Positions 52,347-61,175 of a DNA stretch of 64,000 nucleotides are shown in pieces; the stretch's first letter is position 1; each line of letters opens with the position of its first letter. Source of the DNA: Defluviimonas sp. SAOS-178_SWC (lineage in GTDB: Bacteria > Pseudomonadota > Alphaproteobacteria > Rhodobacterales > Rhodobacteraceae); assembly GCF_039830135.1 (NCBI RefSeq), contig NZ_CP156081.1, positions 1,908,001-1,972,000 on the forward strand, written 5' to 3'. Below the pieces are notes generated by a model that worked only from the letters and a program-made list of their open reading frames with translations, was not told where the DNA came from and did no database searches. The translations under genes and the position numbers were made by a program.

Positions 52347-52419
52347 AATGGACTCCTTTCCTTGATGGTTGACCCGTACCGCGTGCCGTCCCTAGCCTGT
52401 CCGCCGGGAGGAGTGCGCA
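52347..52419. promoter_or_regulatory. Short divergent promoter region
   Basis: The 73 bases between the DUF6494-like gene and the cytochrome gene must contain start signals in both directions. No clear -35/-10 pair was recognised. Confidence 0.3.
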
Positions 52420-53160
52420 ATGCGGAATCTGTTCGGCCTCGCCCTCGCACTGACCCTCGTCCTGCCGCTTCGGGCGGAGGAGGCGCGGGAGTTCGGCCTG
52501 TCCGCCGCGCCGGAGATCGTGGCGAGCGGACTTCTGGACTATATCCTGCCGCGCTTCGCGCTCAAGACCGCACGACGGGTGCAGCTTGCCGACAGCGGCG
52601 CCGATGCGCGGCTCGGTCCCGACGACGGCACCGGGCAGCCGGTGATGGCGCGCGGCGGCGTGACCTATGCCGTGACGCTCGACAGCGGCAATCCGGCCGC
52701 CAAGGTCTTCGCCGACTGGCTCGGCTCCGAGATCGGCCAGACCGCGATCCGCGCCTTCCAGCCCGAGAACGGCCCACCTTTCGAGAGTGCGGCGGTAGAG
52801 GCCGCGGCCCCGCAAGTGACAATCACCGGGAACGCCGAACTCGGCCGCAAGGTCGCCGAGATCCACTGCGCCCGCTGTCACCGGGTCTCGGCCGATTCGC
52901 GGGGGATCGGGATCGGGTCCACCCCCTCCTTCCCGGCGATGAAGGCGCTGCCGGACTGGGCCGAGCGGTTCGGGCGCTTCTACGCGCTGAACCCTCATCC
53001 GGCGTTCCTTCGGGTGGACGGGCTGAGCCCGCCCTTCGACCCCATGCTGCCGCCGCCCATCGTGCCGGTGACGCTCTCCCTCGACGAGGTGGAGGCCGTG
53101 CAGGCCTACGCCGCCGGCCTGACCGCCGCCGATCTGGGCGGCGAGATCGTCAACCGCTGA
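52420..53160 (+). CDS. Exported cytochrome c with N-terminal binding-protein-like segment
   Basis: A 246-aa exported protein (signal peptide about 1-19; GGAGGAG upstream). Residues about 20-125 resemble part of a periplasmic binding protein (IVASGLLDYILPRF, AKVFADWLGSEIGQTAIRAF). The C-terminal about 120 residues form a class I-like cytochrome c with heme motif CARCH and a possible axial Met within PPFDPMLPPPI. The combination is uncommon. It could accept electrons from formate oxidation or sense a ligand. It is tail-to-tail with the ferredoxin gene. Confidence 0.75.
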   Translation: MRNLFGLALALTLVLPLRAEEAREFGLSAAPEIVASGLLDYILPRFALKTARRVQLADSGADARLGPDDGTGQPVMARGGVTYAVTLDSGNPAAKVFADWLGSEIGQTAIRAFQPENGPPFESAAVEAAAPQVTITGNAELGRKVAEIHCARCHRVSADSRGIGIGSTPSFPAMKALPDWAERFGRFYALNPHPAFLRVDGLSPPFDPMLPPPIVPVTLSLDEVEAVQAYAAGLTAADLGGEIVNR

Positions 53161-53168
53161 CCCCGGCA

Positions 53169-55127
53169 TCAGTGATCCCGGCGCTTTGAAAGATAGTCGT
53201 CAGTGGTGCGCACGCGCGGCCGCTCGCCCGCCGCGAAGGGGTTGGCCTGCCCGTGATACTGCGCCCGGACCCGGCAGTCGTCGCACATCTGGATCAGCCG
53301 TCCGCTGTCGCTTTCCGCGAACATCGGGTGTTTGCCGGCGAGCTTCTCCATGATCTTCTCGACCGTGGAGCGGACCCCGAAGAGTTTGCCGCATTCGATG
53401 CAGGCGAAAGGCTCCTCCTCGTTCAGGACAGTCTGACCGAGGGCGGCGTCGGAGGGATCGAAGCGCGGGACGAGCGTGATTGCATCTTCGGGACAGACCG
53501 TCGCGCAAAGCCCGCATTGCAGGCAGGCATCCTCGCGGAACCTCAGTTGCGGCGTGTCGGGATTGTCGAGAAGCGCCCCGGACGGGCAGAGAGAGGCGCA
53601 GGACAGGCAGAGCGTGCAGGCCCCGGTGTCGACGAGAACCGCGCCATAGGGCGCGCCATGTGGCAGGGGGATCGGTTCCCGCGCAGCCCCGAGCAAGGTC
53701 CTGGCGGCGAGCCTTGCGACCTGGCGTCGATTGCCGAGCGGCAGGACTGGATCGAACTCGGCGCGTTCAAGGCGATGGCCATATAACGTATCGGACAGCG
53801 CCTCGGGATCGCTGACGTCAAGAAGGCGCAGGCGATCACCGCCGCCCATCGCCGCCGCAAGGGCGCGTTCGCTGCGGATCGGGTCCAGTTCCGTGCGCGG
53901 TGCGGGCAGGATATCGACGGCAACGAAGCCGAGGGCGAGTGCCGCCAGCATCTCGGCATGGCCGAACCCGGCGAGGGCCGGCACGTCCAGCGGGATGACA
54001 TCGGCCGGCAGCCCGCGCCCGTATCGGGCGGCGAGGGAAATCATTTCCGCCCCGTGCGGAGTGTCATGGACGAGAAGGCGGGGTGCTGCGCCGCCGGCGG
54101 CGCGGTAGGTTTCCGCCAGAACCCGGATGCGGGTCAGCAGATGCGCGACCGGCGGCGCATCGTAGGTGATCGCGCCCGAGGGGCAGAGCGCCGAACAGAC
54201 TCCGCATCCGGCGCAGACCAGAGGGTCGATGGCGACGTGATCGCCGTCGGGCCGGATCGCGCCGGTCGGGCAGATGTCGAGGCAGCGGGTGCAGCCGGTC
54301 TGCCCGGCGCGGGAATGGGCGCAGAGCGTCTCTTCAAAAGCGAGATGGAGCGGCTTTTCGAACGTGCCGACATGCTGGGCGGCCTCGAAGACCGTTGCCG
54401 CGACCGCGTTCGGGTCGCCGGGATCGGCGCGGATATAGCCGTCACGCTTGTGCGGGGCCGGGAAAAGCGGCGATGCGCCCGTCAGGTCGAGGATCACGTC
54501 GCAGCGCGTCACAGCCCCGTCACGCGCCTCGGTGAAGGCGAAGTCGCCGCGACCGCCGGGCTGCATCTGCCGGAGCGCGTCGATGCGGACCGAGAAGGCG
54601 CCGAGCGTGCCGGTCGCGCCGCGCAGGCGTCCGAGCACCACCTCGAAGGCCCGCGAGGCCGGCGGCTCCACCTCCGTGTCGAGCAGGACGGTCACGGCGA
54701 GCGCGTCCGCCAGCCGTTCGGCCGCCGCGAGCGCGACGTCCGGCTTGCCAAGGATCAGGCAGGTCCCCTCGCTGATCACGTCGAGTGACTTGACCGGGGC
54801 CGGGGGGATGAGCGCCTCGGCCACGAGCGCCGCCATCTTCGGTGCGGTATCGCCGTCCTCCGACCATCCCGCGCGGTCGCGAATGTCGACGATATCGGGG
54901 GCCGGCCTGCCGAGATCGGCGGCGAGTTCGGCAAAGCGCGCGGCTTCCTGCGCGCAGGCGATGATCGCATCGCCGTCGGTGATCGCAGCGGCCGCCCGGT
55001 CCATCTCCCGGGTGCAAAGTGCAGTGTGAACACGGGAGCAGGCGAGGCCCGTGGCTTTGCCGACGGTGTCCCGGTCGATTATCTGACTGCCGAGACAATC
55101 GCATAGAATCAAGTGCTTGGGCATCAT
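53169..55127 (-). CDS. Multi-cluster 4Fe-4S ferredoxin-type protein of the formate dehydrogenase locus
   Basis: A 652-aa soluble protein. Two tandem clusters occur near the middle (GCTRCLDICPTGAI and CAGCGVCSALCPSG), two more near residues 500-550 (CTLCLSCASLCPSG and CLQCGLCATVCPED), each CxxCxxCxxxCP or a close variant. A C-terminal FACIECGKLFG ... CDDCR motif may bind zinc. The N-terminus (LILCDCLGSQ) has another Cys pair. The start is ATG 55127 or the adjacent ATG 55124. Such proteins accompany DUF3305/DUF3306-type formate dehydrogenases; an electron-transfer or maturation role is likely but not shown. Confidence 0.8.
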   Translation of the reverse strand: MMPKHLILCDCLGSQIIDRDTVGKATGLACSRVHTALCTREMDRAAAAITDGDAIIACAQEAARFAELAADLGRPAPDIVDIRDRAGWSEDGDTAPKMAALVAEALIPPAPVKSLDVISEGTCLILGKPDVALAAAERLADALAVTVLLDTEVEPPASRAFEVVLGRLRGATGTLGAFSVRIDALRQMQPGGRGDFAFTEARDGAVTRCDVILDLTGASPLFPAPHKRDGYIRADPGDPNAVAATVFEAAQHVGTFEKPLHLAFEETLCAHSRAGQTGCTRCLDICPTGAIRPDGDHVAIDPLVCAGCGVCSALCPSGAITYDAPPVAHLLTRIRVLAETYRAAGGAAPRLLVHDTPHGAEMISLAARYGRGLPADVIPLDVPALAGFGHAEMLAALALGFVAVDILPAPRTELDPIRSERALAAAMGGGDRLRLLDVSDPEALSDTLYGHRLERAEFDPVLPLGNRRQVARLAARTLLGAAREPIPLPHGAPYGAVLVDTGACTLCLSCASLCPSGALLDNPDTPQLRFREDACLQCGLCATVCPEDAITLVPRFDPSDAALGQTVLNEEEPFACIECGKLFGVRSTVEKIMEKLAGKHPMFAESDSGRLIQMCDDCRVRAQYHGQANPFAAGERPRVRTTDDYLSKRRDH

Positions 55128-55288
55128 CCTCCCCAGATGTGCGGCGCGGTTCTTGTTCTGGCGACCGTTTGCCGAAGGAAGCTAGGCACGAAAGGCCGGC
55201 CAGCGGCAAGGCAAATCCTCGGATCGTGAACGATTCGACGGTGTCGGGCGCGGATTTATTCCGACGAAAACAGGCGGGTATGGCCGGC

Positions 55289-55372
55289 GGGACAATTCGT
55301 CCAGACCGTTCAGGCCGGGTCGGCACCAATGTGGACAAAATGTCCCTCCGCCTTGGCGCCGGGACAAATTCG
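55289..55372 (+). promoter_or_regulatory. Three GGACAA-type elements upstream of the formate dehydrogenase operon
   Basis: Related elements lie at 55289-55302 (GGGACAATTCGTCC), 55333-55345 (GGACAAAATGTCC, perfect GGACA-N3-TGTCC dyad) and 55361-55372 (GGGACAAATTCG). They sit 108-191 bases upstream of the DUF3305 start. They look like binding sites for one regulator; the response regulator at 62567 is a candidate. Confidence 0.6.
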
Positions 55373-55429
55373 CTTGATTCGCGAAGATTTTTCTTGGTCC
55401 GCGCCGGTATTGGGGCAAGGCTTCACCTC

Positions 55430-55457
55430 AGGCGCCGCCTGACAGAGGCGGGCGCCT
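55430..55457 (+). promoter_or_regulatory. Hairpin in the leader of the formate dehydrogenase operon
   Basis: AGGCGCCGCCT-GACAG-AGGCGGGCGCCT forms an 11-bp stem with one bulged base, ending just before the GGGGAGG ribosome-binding sequence at 55461. It could control translation start of DUF3305. The rest of the 352-bp gap holds no gene. Confidence 0.45.
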
Positions 55458-55479
55458 CAAGGGGAGGGTCTCTGTCGCG

Positions 55480-56043
55480 ATGGCGCTTATCCGCGCATCC
55501 ATGCCCATCGGCATCGTCGTCCGCAAGACACCGGGCGTGACCCGCTGGGCCGCCTGGGCCTGGAAGGTGACGGCGCTTTTGCCGGGGGCCGGCCCGGCGG
55601 ACTGGCGCGAGCTTCGCCGCGAGGGTGAGGCGGTCGAGTATCATGCGGCGACGCTGCCGCTCGACCTCTTCTCCACCGATACCGAGGCCTATCAGGTCAC
55701 GCTGTCGGCCCGCATCCCCGGCCTCGTCGTCGTTCTGCGCGACGATGATGCAGAAGATGCGGCGATGCCGTGGAAACCGGCGCTCGTCACCGCCTCGGCC
55801 TATGAGGGGCAGGATTACATGGACAGCGGCGACGGGCTGATCGAGTTGGTCCCGATGCCGGCCGGCCTGATCGCCTGGGTCGCCGACTTCGTCGCGACGC
55901 ATTATGTCGAGGAGCCGTTCCTGAAGCGCAGGCGCGACCGCGAGCGGATCGACCTTGTCGAGGACGGGCGCGGCGATGCGCGGATCCGGCAGATGGCCGA
56001 TGTCTATCGCGCCCCGCGTGGTGCCGTCCGGGGGGATGCGTGA
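55480..56043 (+). CDS. DUF3305 family protein, formate dehydrogenase accessory
   Basis: A 187-aa soluble protein (MPIGIVVRKTPGVTRWAAWAWKV at the start is the DUF3305 signature). Genes of this family occur at the head of formate dehydrogenase operons with DUF3306 and TorD-like genes, as here. The role is unknown; maturation or assembly is assumed from context. It overlaps the next gene (TGATG). Confidence 0.85.
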   Translation: MALIRASMPIGIVVRKTPGVTRWAAWAWKVTALLPGAGPADWRELRREGEAVEYHAATLPLDLFSTDTEAYQVTLSARIPGLVVVLRDDDAEDAAMPWKPALVTASAYEGQDYMDSGDGLIELVPMPAGLIAWVADFVATHYVEEPFLKRRRDRERIDLVEDGRGDARIRQMADVYRAPRGAVRGDA

Positions 56044-56639
56044 TGGTTGATGCGTCGCGCACCAACGATTTCTGGTCCCGCCGCCGCGCCGCCGTGGAAG
56101 CGGAGGCCGCGGCGGAAGAGGCGGCGCGCCGTGCCGCCGAGGCGGCAGAGGCGCGGGCGGAGCTGGAGCGGGAACAGGCCGAAAAGACCGACGAGGAACT
56201 GCTCGCCGAGCTGGAACTGAGCGATCCCGACACGATGGGGCAGGGCGACGATTTCGCCGCATTCATGCGGCCCTCGGTGCCCGAGCATTTGCGCCGGCGG
56301 GCCCTGCGGCGGCTCTGGCGAACGAACCCGGTGCTTGCCAACCTCGACGGCCTCGTCGATCATGGCGAGGACTTGTCGGACGCCGCGACGGTGACGGCGG
56401 ATCTGAGGACCGCCTATCAGGTCGGGCGCGGGATGCTGCGCCATGTGGCGGCGCTGGCCGGGACGGCCCCGGAACCGGAAAGCGCGGCGCCGGGGGACAC
56501 CGCGCCGGAGATCGACGCGACTGACGATGGCGCTGCCGAGGCGCTGCCCGCCACCGAAGAGGCGCCGGAGCCCGCACTTGCTCCACGCCGGCACATGCGC
56601 TTCAGCTTTGACGAGACCACGGAAGGAACATCCGCGTGA
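56043..56639 (+). CDS. DUF3306 family protein, formate dehydrogenase accessory
   Basis: A 198-aa protein from ATG 56043 with the DUF3306 opening NDFWSRRRAAVEAEA, a charged Ala/Glu-rich helix (about 15-55), a central conserved segment (FMRPSVPEHLRRRALRRLWRTNPVLANLDGL) and an acidic low-complexity tail. Role unknown. It overlaps both neighbours by a few bases. Confidence 0.83.
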   Translation: MVDASRTNDFWSRRRAAVEAEAAAEEAARRAAEAAEARAELEREQAEKTDEELLAELELSDPDTMGQGDDFAAFMRPSVPEHLRRRALRRLWRTNPVLANLDGLVDHGEDLSDAATVTADLRTAYQVGRGMLRHVAALAGTAPEPESAAPGDTAPEIDATDDGAAEALPATEEAPEPALAPRRHMRFSFDETTEGTSA

Positions 56640-57244
56640 GCGAGACCGCCGAAAAACTGACCATCGCCGAGGAAGACCGGCTTCGTGCCGACCTTTACGA
56701 CTTCCTCGCGGCCCTGCTGGCGGCGCCTCCCGATCTGCGGCTGTTGCGCAAATGCGCGACCCTGACCGGCGACGACAGCGCGCTTGGCCGTGGCATCGGG
56801 ACGCTGGCGAAACTGGCGCAGTCCGCGGTGCCGTCCTCGGTCGAGCGGGAGTTCAACGACCTGTTCATCGGTCTCGGCCGGGGCGAGCTTCTGCCCTATG
56901 CGAGCTTCTACCTCACGGGTTTCCTCAACGAAAAGCCGCTGGCGCAGCTTCGCCGCGACATGGCCGCGGCGTCGATCGCGCGGGCCGACAACGTGTTCGA
57001 ACCGGAGGACAATATCGCCAGCCTGATGGAGATGATGGCCGGACTGATCGAGGGCCGCTTCGGCCCGCCCGCGCCGCTCGCCCGGCAGCGGGAGTTCTTC
57101 AACCGCCATATCGCGCCCTGGGCCGGCCATTTCTTCGCCGATCTCGAAGGCGCGAAGGGATCGGTATTCTACGCTCCGGTCGGTGCGATCGGGCGCGCCT
57201 TCATGGCGATCGAGAAGGAAGCATTCCGCCTTGGCGGCGGATGA
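56636..57244 (+). CDS. TorD-family chaperone for the formate dehydrogenase
   Basis: A 202-aa all-helical protein starting at GTG 56636, overlapping DUF3306 (GTGA). Segments such as ADLYDFLAALLAAPPDL and EREFNDLFIGLGRGELLPYASFYLTG are typical of the TorD/DmsD family. It would bind the Tat signal of the catalytic subunit and hold it for cofactor insertion before export. The Tat-bearing small protein and FdhA follow directly. Confidence 0.88.
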   Translation: MSETAEKLTIAEEDRLRADLYDFLAALLAAPPDLRLLRKCATLTGDDSALGRGIGTLAKLAQSAVPSSVEREFNDLFIGLGRGELLPYASFYLTGFLNEKPLAQLRRDMAAASIARADNVFEPEDNIASLMEMMAGLIEGRFGPPAPLARQREFFNRHIAPWAGHFFADLEGAKGSVFYAPVGAIGRAFMAIEKEAFRLGGG

Positions 57245-57297
57245 ACGCAAGCGGGTGCGGGCAGGGCCCGCGCCGCAGGATCGAAGGGAGATGAGAG

Positions 57298-57489
57298 ATG
57301 GGCAAGACCGTTGAGACCGAAAAGACCAGTCGCCGCGATTTCCTGAAACTCGCCACCACGGCCGCGCCTGCCGCCGCCGCCGCGACCGCGCTCGGCGCCG
57401 CCCCGGCAGCGGCCGACACGGAAGCGAAGGGAAGCGGGCTTCAGGACACCGCCCATATCCGCGCCTATTACGACAGCGCCCGGTTCTGA
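57298..57489 (+). CDS. Small Tat-signal protein of the formate dehydrogenase operon
   Basis: A 63-aa protein with a twin-arginine signal (TSRRDFLKLATTAAP) and an Ala-rich h-region; the mature part is about 25 residues (DTAHIRAYYDSARF at the end). Such small Tat proteins are found between TorD-like and fdhA genes in many formate dehydrogenase operons. Function unknown. Confidence 0.85.
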   Translation: MGKTVETEKTSRRDFLKLATTAAPAAAAATALGAAPAAADTEAKGSGLQDTAHIRAYYDSARF

Positions 57490-57569
57490 TCGCGCCCGGG
57501 CCGCCACCGGCCGCCCGCCGCACGGACCAGACGCACCGGCCCCGCGCCGGACAGCCAAGGGAGAGAAGG

Positions 57570-60485
57570 ATGCTCAGGAAGAAGACGAGCGACGTCGCGA
57601 GACAAACGCAGCGCACACCGATCCTGTCCGGCGCCACGGAGGCCCGCGTCGACCGGCGCGCGTTCCTGCGCGGATCGGGGCTGGCCATCGGTGGACTCGC
57701 CGCCATCGGCGCAACCGGCGGCACGGTGCGCCGGGCCGAGGCGCAGGAAACGGTCGCGGGCGCGGTCCAGACGGTGAAATCGGTCTGCACCCATTGCTCG
57801 GTCGGCTGCACGGTCATCGCCGAGGTCGACAACGGTGTCTGGATCGGACAGGAGCCCGGCTGGGACAGTCCCTTCAACCTTGGTGGCCACTGCGCCAAGG
57901 GGGCCGCGGTGCGCGAGCACGCGCATGGCGAGCGGCGCCTGAAATACCCGATGAAGAAGGAAGGCGGCGTCTGGAAGCGGATCAGCTGGGATGACGCGAT
58001 CAACGAGATCGGCGACAAGATGCTGGCCGTCCGCAACGAAAGCGGGCCGGACAGCGTCTACTGGCTCGGCTCGGCCAAGCATTCGAACGAACAGGCCTAT
58101 CTCTTCCGCAAGTTCGCGGCCTATTGGGGCACCAACAACGTCGACCACCAGGCGCGGATCTGCCATTCGACCACTGTCGCGGGGGTTGCGAACACATGGG
58201 GCTACGGCGCCATGACAAACTCCTACAACGACATCCACAATTCGAGAGCGATCTTCCTGATCGGCAGCAACCCGGCCGAGGCGCATCCCGTCTCGCTCCT
58301 CCACCTGCTCAAGGCGAAGGAAGAGAACAACGCGCCCCTCATCGTCTGCGATCCGCGCTTCACCCGCACGGCCGCACATGCCGACGAATATGTCCGCTTC
58401 CGTCCAGGGACGGACGTCGCGCTGATCTGGGGTCTTCTCTGGCACATCTTCGAGAACGGCTGGGAGGACAAGGAGTTCATCCGCACCCGTGTCTGGGGGA
58501 TGGAGCAGATCCGCGAAGAGGTGAAGAAGTGGACGCCCGAGGAAACCGAGCGCGTGACTGGCGTTCCGGGAAGCCAGATGGAGCGCGTGGCGAGGACGAT
58601 GGCCAACAATCGCCCGGGCACCGTGATCTGGTGCATGGGCGGCACCCAGCACACGAACGGCAACAACAACACGCGCGCCTATTGCATCCTGCAACTCGCG
58701 CTCGGCAACATGGGCGTCGCCGGCGGCGGCGCCAACATCTTCCGCGGCCATGACAACGTGCAGGGCGCGACCGATCTCGGCGTCCTCTGTAACGACCTGC
58801 CGGGCTATTACGGCCTCGCCCCCGGCGCCTGGGCGCATTGGGCGCGCGTCTGGGACGAGGATCTCGACTGGCTCAAGGGCCAGTTCGCGATGCTGAAGGA
58901 TGCCGACGGCAACGACGCGAAGGACAATGACGGCAACCCGATCAGCCTGATGAACAGCAACGGTATCCCGGTGTCGCGCTGGATCGACGGGGTTCTGGAA
59001 GACAAGGCGAACATCGAACAGAACGACAATGTCAAGGTCATGGTGCTCTGGGGTCACGCGCCGAATTCGCAGACCCGCGGGAGCGAGATGAAGACGGCGA
59101 TGGAAAAGCTCGACACGCTCGTCGTGGTCGACCCCTATCCGACCGTCTCGGCGGTGCTGCATGACCGCACCGACGGTGTCTACCTTCTGCCCGCCTCGAC
59201 CCAGTTCGAGACGAGCGGCTCGGTCACGGCGTCCAACCGTTCGCTCCAGTGGCGCGAGCGGGTGGTGGCGCCCGTCTTCGAAAGCCTGCCCGATCACATC
59301 ATCATCAACAAGTTCGCCGAGAAGTTCGGCTTCGCCGACCGGCTTTTCCGCAATATCGAGGTCAAGGACGGCGAGCCGGTGATCGAGGATATCACCCGCG
59401 AGTTCAACCGCGGGATGTGGACCGTCGGCTATACCGGGCAGAGCCCGGAGCGGCTGAAGCTCCACATGGCCAACCAGCACACGTTCGACAAGACGACTTT
59501 GCGCGCGGTGGGCGGACCGGCCGACGGCGATTTCTACGGCCTGCCCTGGCCCTGCTGGGGTACGCCAGAGATGAACCATCCGGGCACGGCGAACCTTTAC
59601 GACATGTCGCTGCCGGTCAGCCAGGGTGGCCTCACCTTCCGCGCCCGCTTCGGCGTGGAACGCGACGGTCAGAACCTGCTGGCCGAGGGCGTCTATTCGG
59701 TGGGGTCGGAAATCCAGGACGGCTACCCGGAATTCACCATGCAGATGCTGATGGACCTGGGCTGGGACGGCGATCTGACCGACGACGAGCGCGCGGCGAT
59801 CGAGGCGGCGGGCGGACCCAAGGCCAACTGGAAGGTGGATCTGTCGGGCGGCATCCAGCGCGTCGCGATCAAGCACGAATGCGCGCCCTTCGGTAACGCC
59901 AAGGCCCGCACCGTGGTCTGGACCTTCCCCGATCCGGTTCCCCTGCACAGAGAGCCGCTCTACACCAACCGGCGTGACCTCGTGGCCGATTATCCGACCT
60001 ACGAAGACCGCCGTCTCTATCGCCTGCCGACGCTCTACGCCTCGATCCAGCAGAAGGATTTCAGCCAGGATTATCCAATGATCCTGACCTCGGGGCGACT
60101 GGTCGAATACGAGGGCGGCGGCGAGGAAAGCCGGTCGAACCCATGGCTTGCCGAACTTCAGCAGGACATGTTCGTCGAGATCAACCCCCGTGACGCCAAC
60201 AACCTCGGGGTCCGCGACCGGGCGCAGGTCTGGGTCGAGGGGCCGGAGGGCGCCAAGGTCAAGGTCATGGCGATGGTGACCGAGCGGGTGGGCGAGGGGG
60301 TGGCCTTCATGCCCTTCCACTTCGGCGGCCATTTCGAGGGCAAGGACCTCAGGGACAAGTATCCCGACGGGGCCGACCCCTACGTCCTCGGCGAAAGCAG
60401 CAACACCGCGCAGACCTATGGCTACGACTCCGTGACGCTCATGCAGGAGACCAAGGCCACCCTCTGCAAGATCAGCGCAGCATAA
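57570..60485 (+). CDS. Formate dehydrogenase catalytic (alpha) subunit, cysteine type
   Basis: A 971-aa molybdopterin oxidoreductase with a Tat signal (VDRRAFLRGSGLAIGG). The [4Fe-4S] site uses C73, C76, C80 and C108 (CTHCSVGC ... GGHCAKG). The Mo/W ligand is C198 in ARICHSTTV, encoded TGC, so this is a Cys rather than selenocysteine enzyme. The molybdopterin domains extend to the C-terminus, which includes TSGRLVEYEGGG. It oxidises formate to CO2 in the periplasm and passes electrons to the Fe-S subunit. GGGAGAGAAGG precedes the ATG. Confidence 0.93.
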   Translation: MLRKKTSDVARQTQRTPILSGATEARVDRRAFLRGSGLAIGGLAAIGATGGTVRRAEAQETVAGAVQTVKSVCTHCSVGCTVIAEVDNGVWIGQEPGWDSPFNLGGHCAKGAAVREHAHGERRLKYPMKKEGGVWKRISWDDAINEIGDKMLAVRNESGPDSVYWLGSAKHSNEQAYLFRKFAAYWGTNNVDHQARICHSTTVAGVANTWGYGAMTNSYNDIHNSRAIFLIGSNPAEAHPVSLLHLLKAKEENNAPLIVCDPRFTRTAAHADEYVRFRPGTDVALIWGLLWHIFENGWEDKEFIRTRVWGMEQIREEVKKWTPEETERVTGVPGSQMERVARTMANNRPGTVIWCMGGTQHTNGNNNTRAYCILQLALGNMGVAGGGANIFRGHDNVQGATDLGVLCNDLPGYYGLAPGAWAHWARVWDEDLDWLKGQFAMLKDADGNDAKDNDGNPISLMNSNGIPVSRWIDGVLEDKANIEQNDNVKVMVLWGHAPNSQTRGSEMKTAMEKLDTLVVVDPYPTVSAVLHDRTDGVYLLPASTQFETSGSVTASNRSLQWRERVVAPVFESLPDHIIINKFAEKFGFADRLFRNIEVKDGEPVIEDITREFNRGMWTVGYTGQSPERLKLHMANQHTFDKTTLRAVGGPADGDFYGLPWPCWGTPEMNHPGTANLYDMSLPVSQGGLTFRARFGVERDGQNLLAEGVYSVGSEIQDGYPEFTMQMLMDLGWDGDLTDDERAAIEAAGGPKANWKVDLSGGIQRVAIKHECAPFGNAKARTVVWTFPDPVPLHREPLYTNRRDLVADYPTYEDRRLYRLPTLYASIQQKDFSQDYPMILTSGRLVEYEGGGEESRSNPWLAELQQDMFVEINPRDANNLGVRDRAQVWVEGPEGAKVKVMAMVTERVGEGVAFMPFHFGGHFEGKDLRDKYPDGADPYVLGESSNTAQTYGYDSVTLMQETKATLCKISAA

Positions 60486-60497
60486 GGAGAAACGGAT

Positions 60498-61094
60498 ATG
60501 GCAAGGGTCAAATTCCTCTGTGACGCCGAACGCTGCATCGAGTGCAACGCCTGCGTGACCGCCTGCAAGAACGAGCACGAGGTGCCTTGGGGCATCAACC
60601 GGCGTCGCGTCGTGACCATCAACGACGGCAAGCCCGGCGAACGGACGATCTCGGTCGCGTGCATGCATTGTTCGGACGCGCCCTGCATGGCGGTCTGCCC
60701 GGTCGATTGCTTCTACCAGACCGAAGAGGGCATCGTCCTGCACTCCAAGGATCTCTGCATCGGCTGCGGTTATTGCTTCTACGCCTGCCCGTTCGGGGCG
60801 CCGCAATATCCGCAGGCCGGCAATTTCGGGTCGCGCGGCAAGATGGACAAATGCACCTTCTGCGCCGGCGGGCCGGAGCCGGACAACTCCGCAGCCGAGT
60901 TCCAGAAATACGGCCGCAACCGGATCGCCGAGGGCAAGCTGCCGATCTGCGCCGAGATGTGTTCCACCAAGGCGCTTCTTGCCGGTGACGGCGATGTCGT
61001 CTCGGCCATCTACCGCGAGCGCGTGGTGGCACGCGGCTTCGGCTCCGGCGCCTGGGGCTGGGGCACGGCCTACGATCAGAAGGCGGCCAACTGA
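60498..61094 (+). CDS. Formate dehydrogenase iron-sulfur (beta) subunit
   Basis: A 198-aa protein with four 4Fe-4S cluster motifs (CIECNACVTACKNEH, CMHCSDAPCMAVCP, CIGCGYCFYACP, CTFCAGGP). It bridges the catalytic subunit and the membrane cytochrome b. It lacks the C-terminal anchor found in FdnH-type subunits. AAGGAG precedes the start; only 12 bases separate it from the alpha gene. Confidence 0.93.
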   Translation: MARVKFLCDAERCIECNACVTACKNEHEVPWGINRRRVVTINDGKPGERTISVACMHCSDAPCMAVCPVDCFYQTEEGIVLHSKDLCIGCGYCFYACPFGAPQYPQAGNFGSRGKMDKCTFCAGGPEPDNSAAEFQKYGRNRIAEGKLPICAEMCSTKALLAGDGDVVSAIYRERVVARGFGSGAWGWGTAYDQKAAN

Positions 61095-61112
61095 AGCCGC
61101 CGCGATGAAGCC

Positions 61113-61147
61113 TCATCCCGTGGCGCAGGGCGCCACGGGATGATTTT
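61113..61147 (+). terminator. Strong hairpin between formate dehydrogenase beta and gamma genes
   Basis: A perfect 14-bp stem TCATCCCGTGGCGC (61113-61126) with GCGCCACGGGATGA (61130-61143), a 3-nt loop and TTTT. It resembles an intrinsic terminator placed inside the operon, so it probably lowers gamma-subunit expression relative to alpha and beta. Confidence 0.75.
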
Positions 61148-61175
61148 CCGACGAATAACGAGATCGGGGAAGACG

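Noticed and set aside
55350..55430. Sigma54 -24/-12 promoter in front of DUF3305 (TGGGGCAAGGCTTCAC)
   Set aside because: The -12 element lacks the required GC in TTGC; similarity is by chance level.
57468..60806. Open frame of over 1,100 codons on the minus strand opposite the formate dehydrogenase alpha gene
   Set aside because: It mirrors the codon pattern of the strongly supported alpha subunit, has no recognisable domains, and reflects high GC at third positions.
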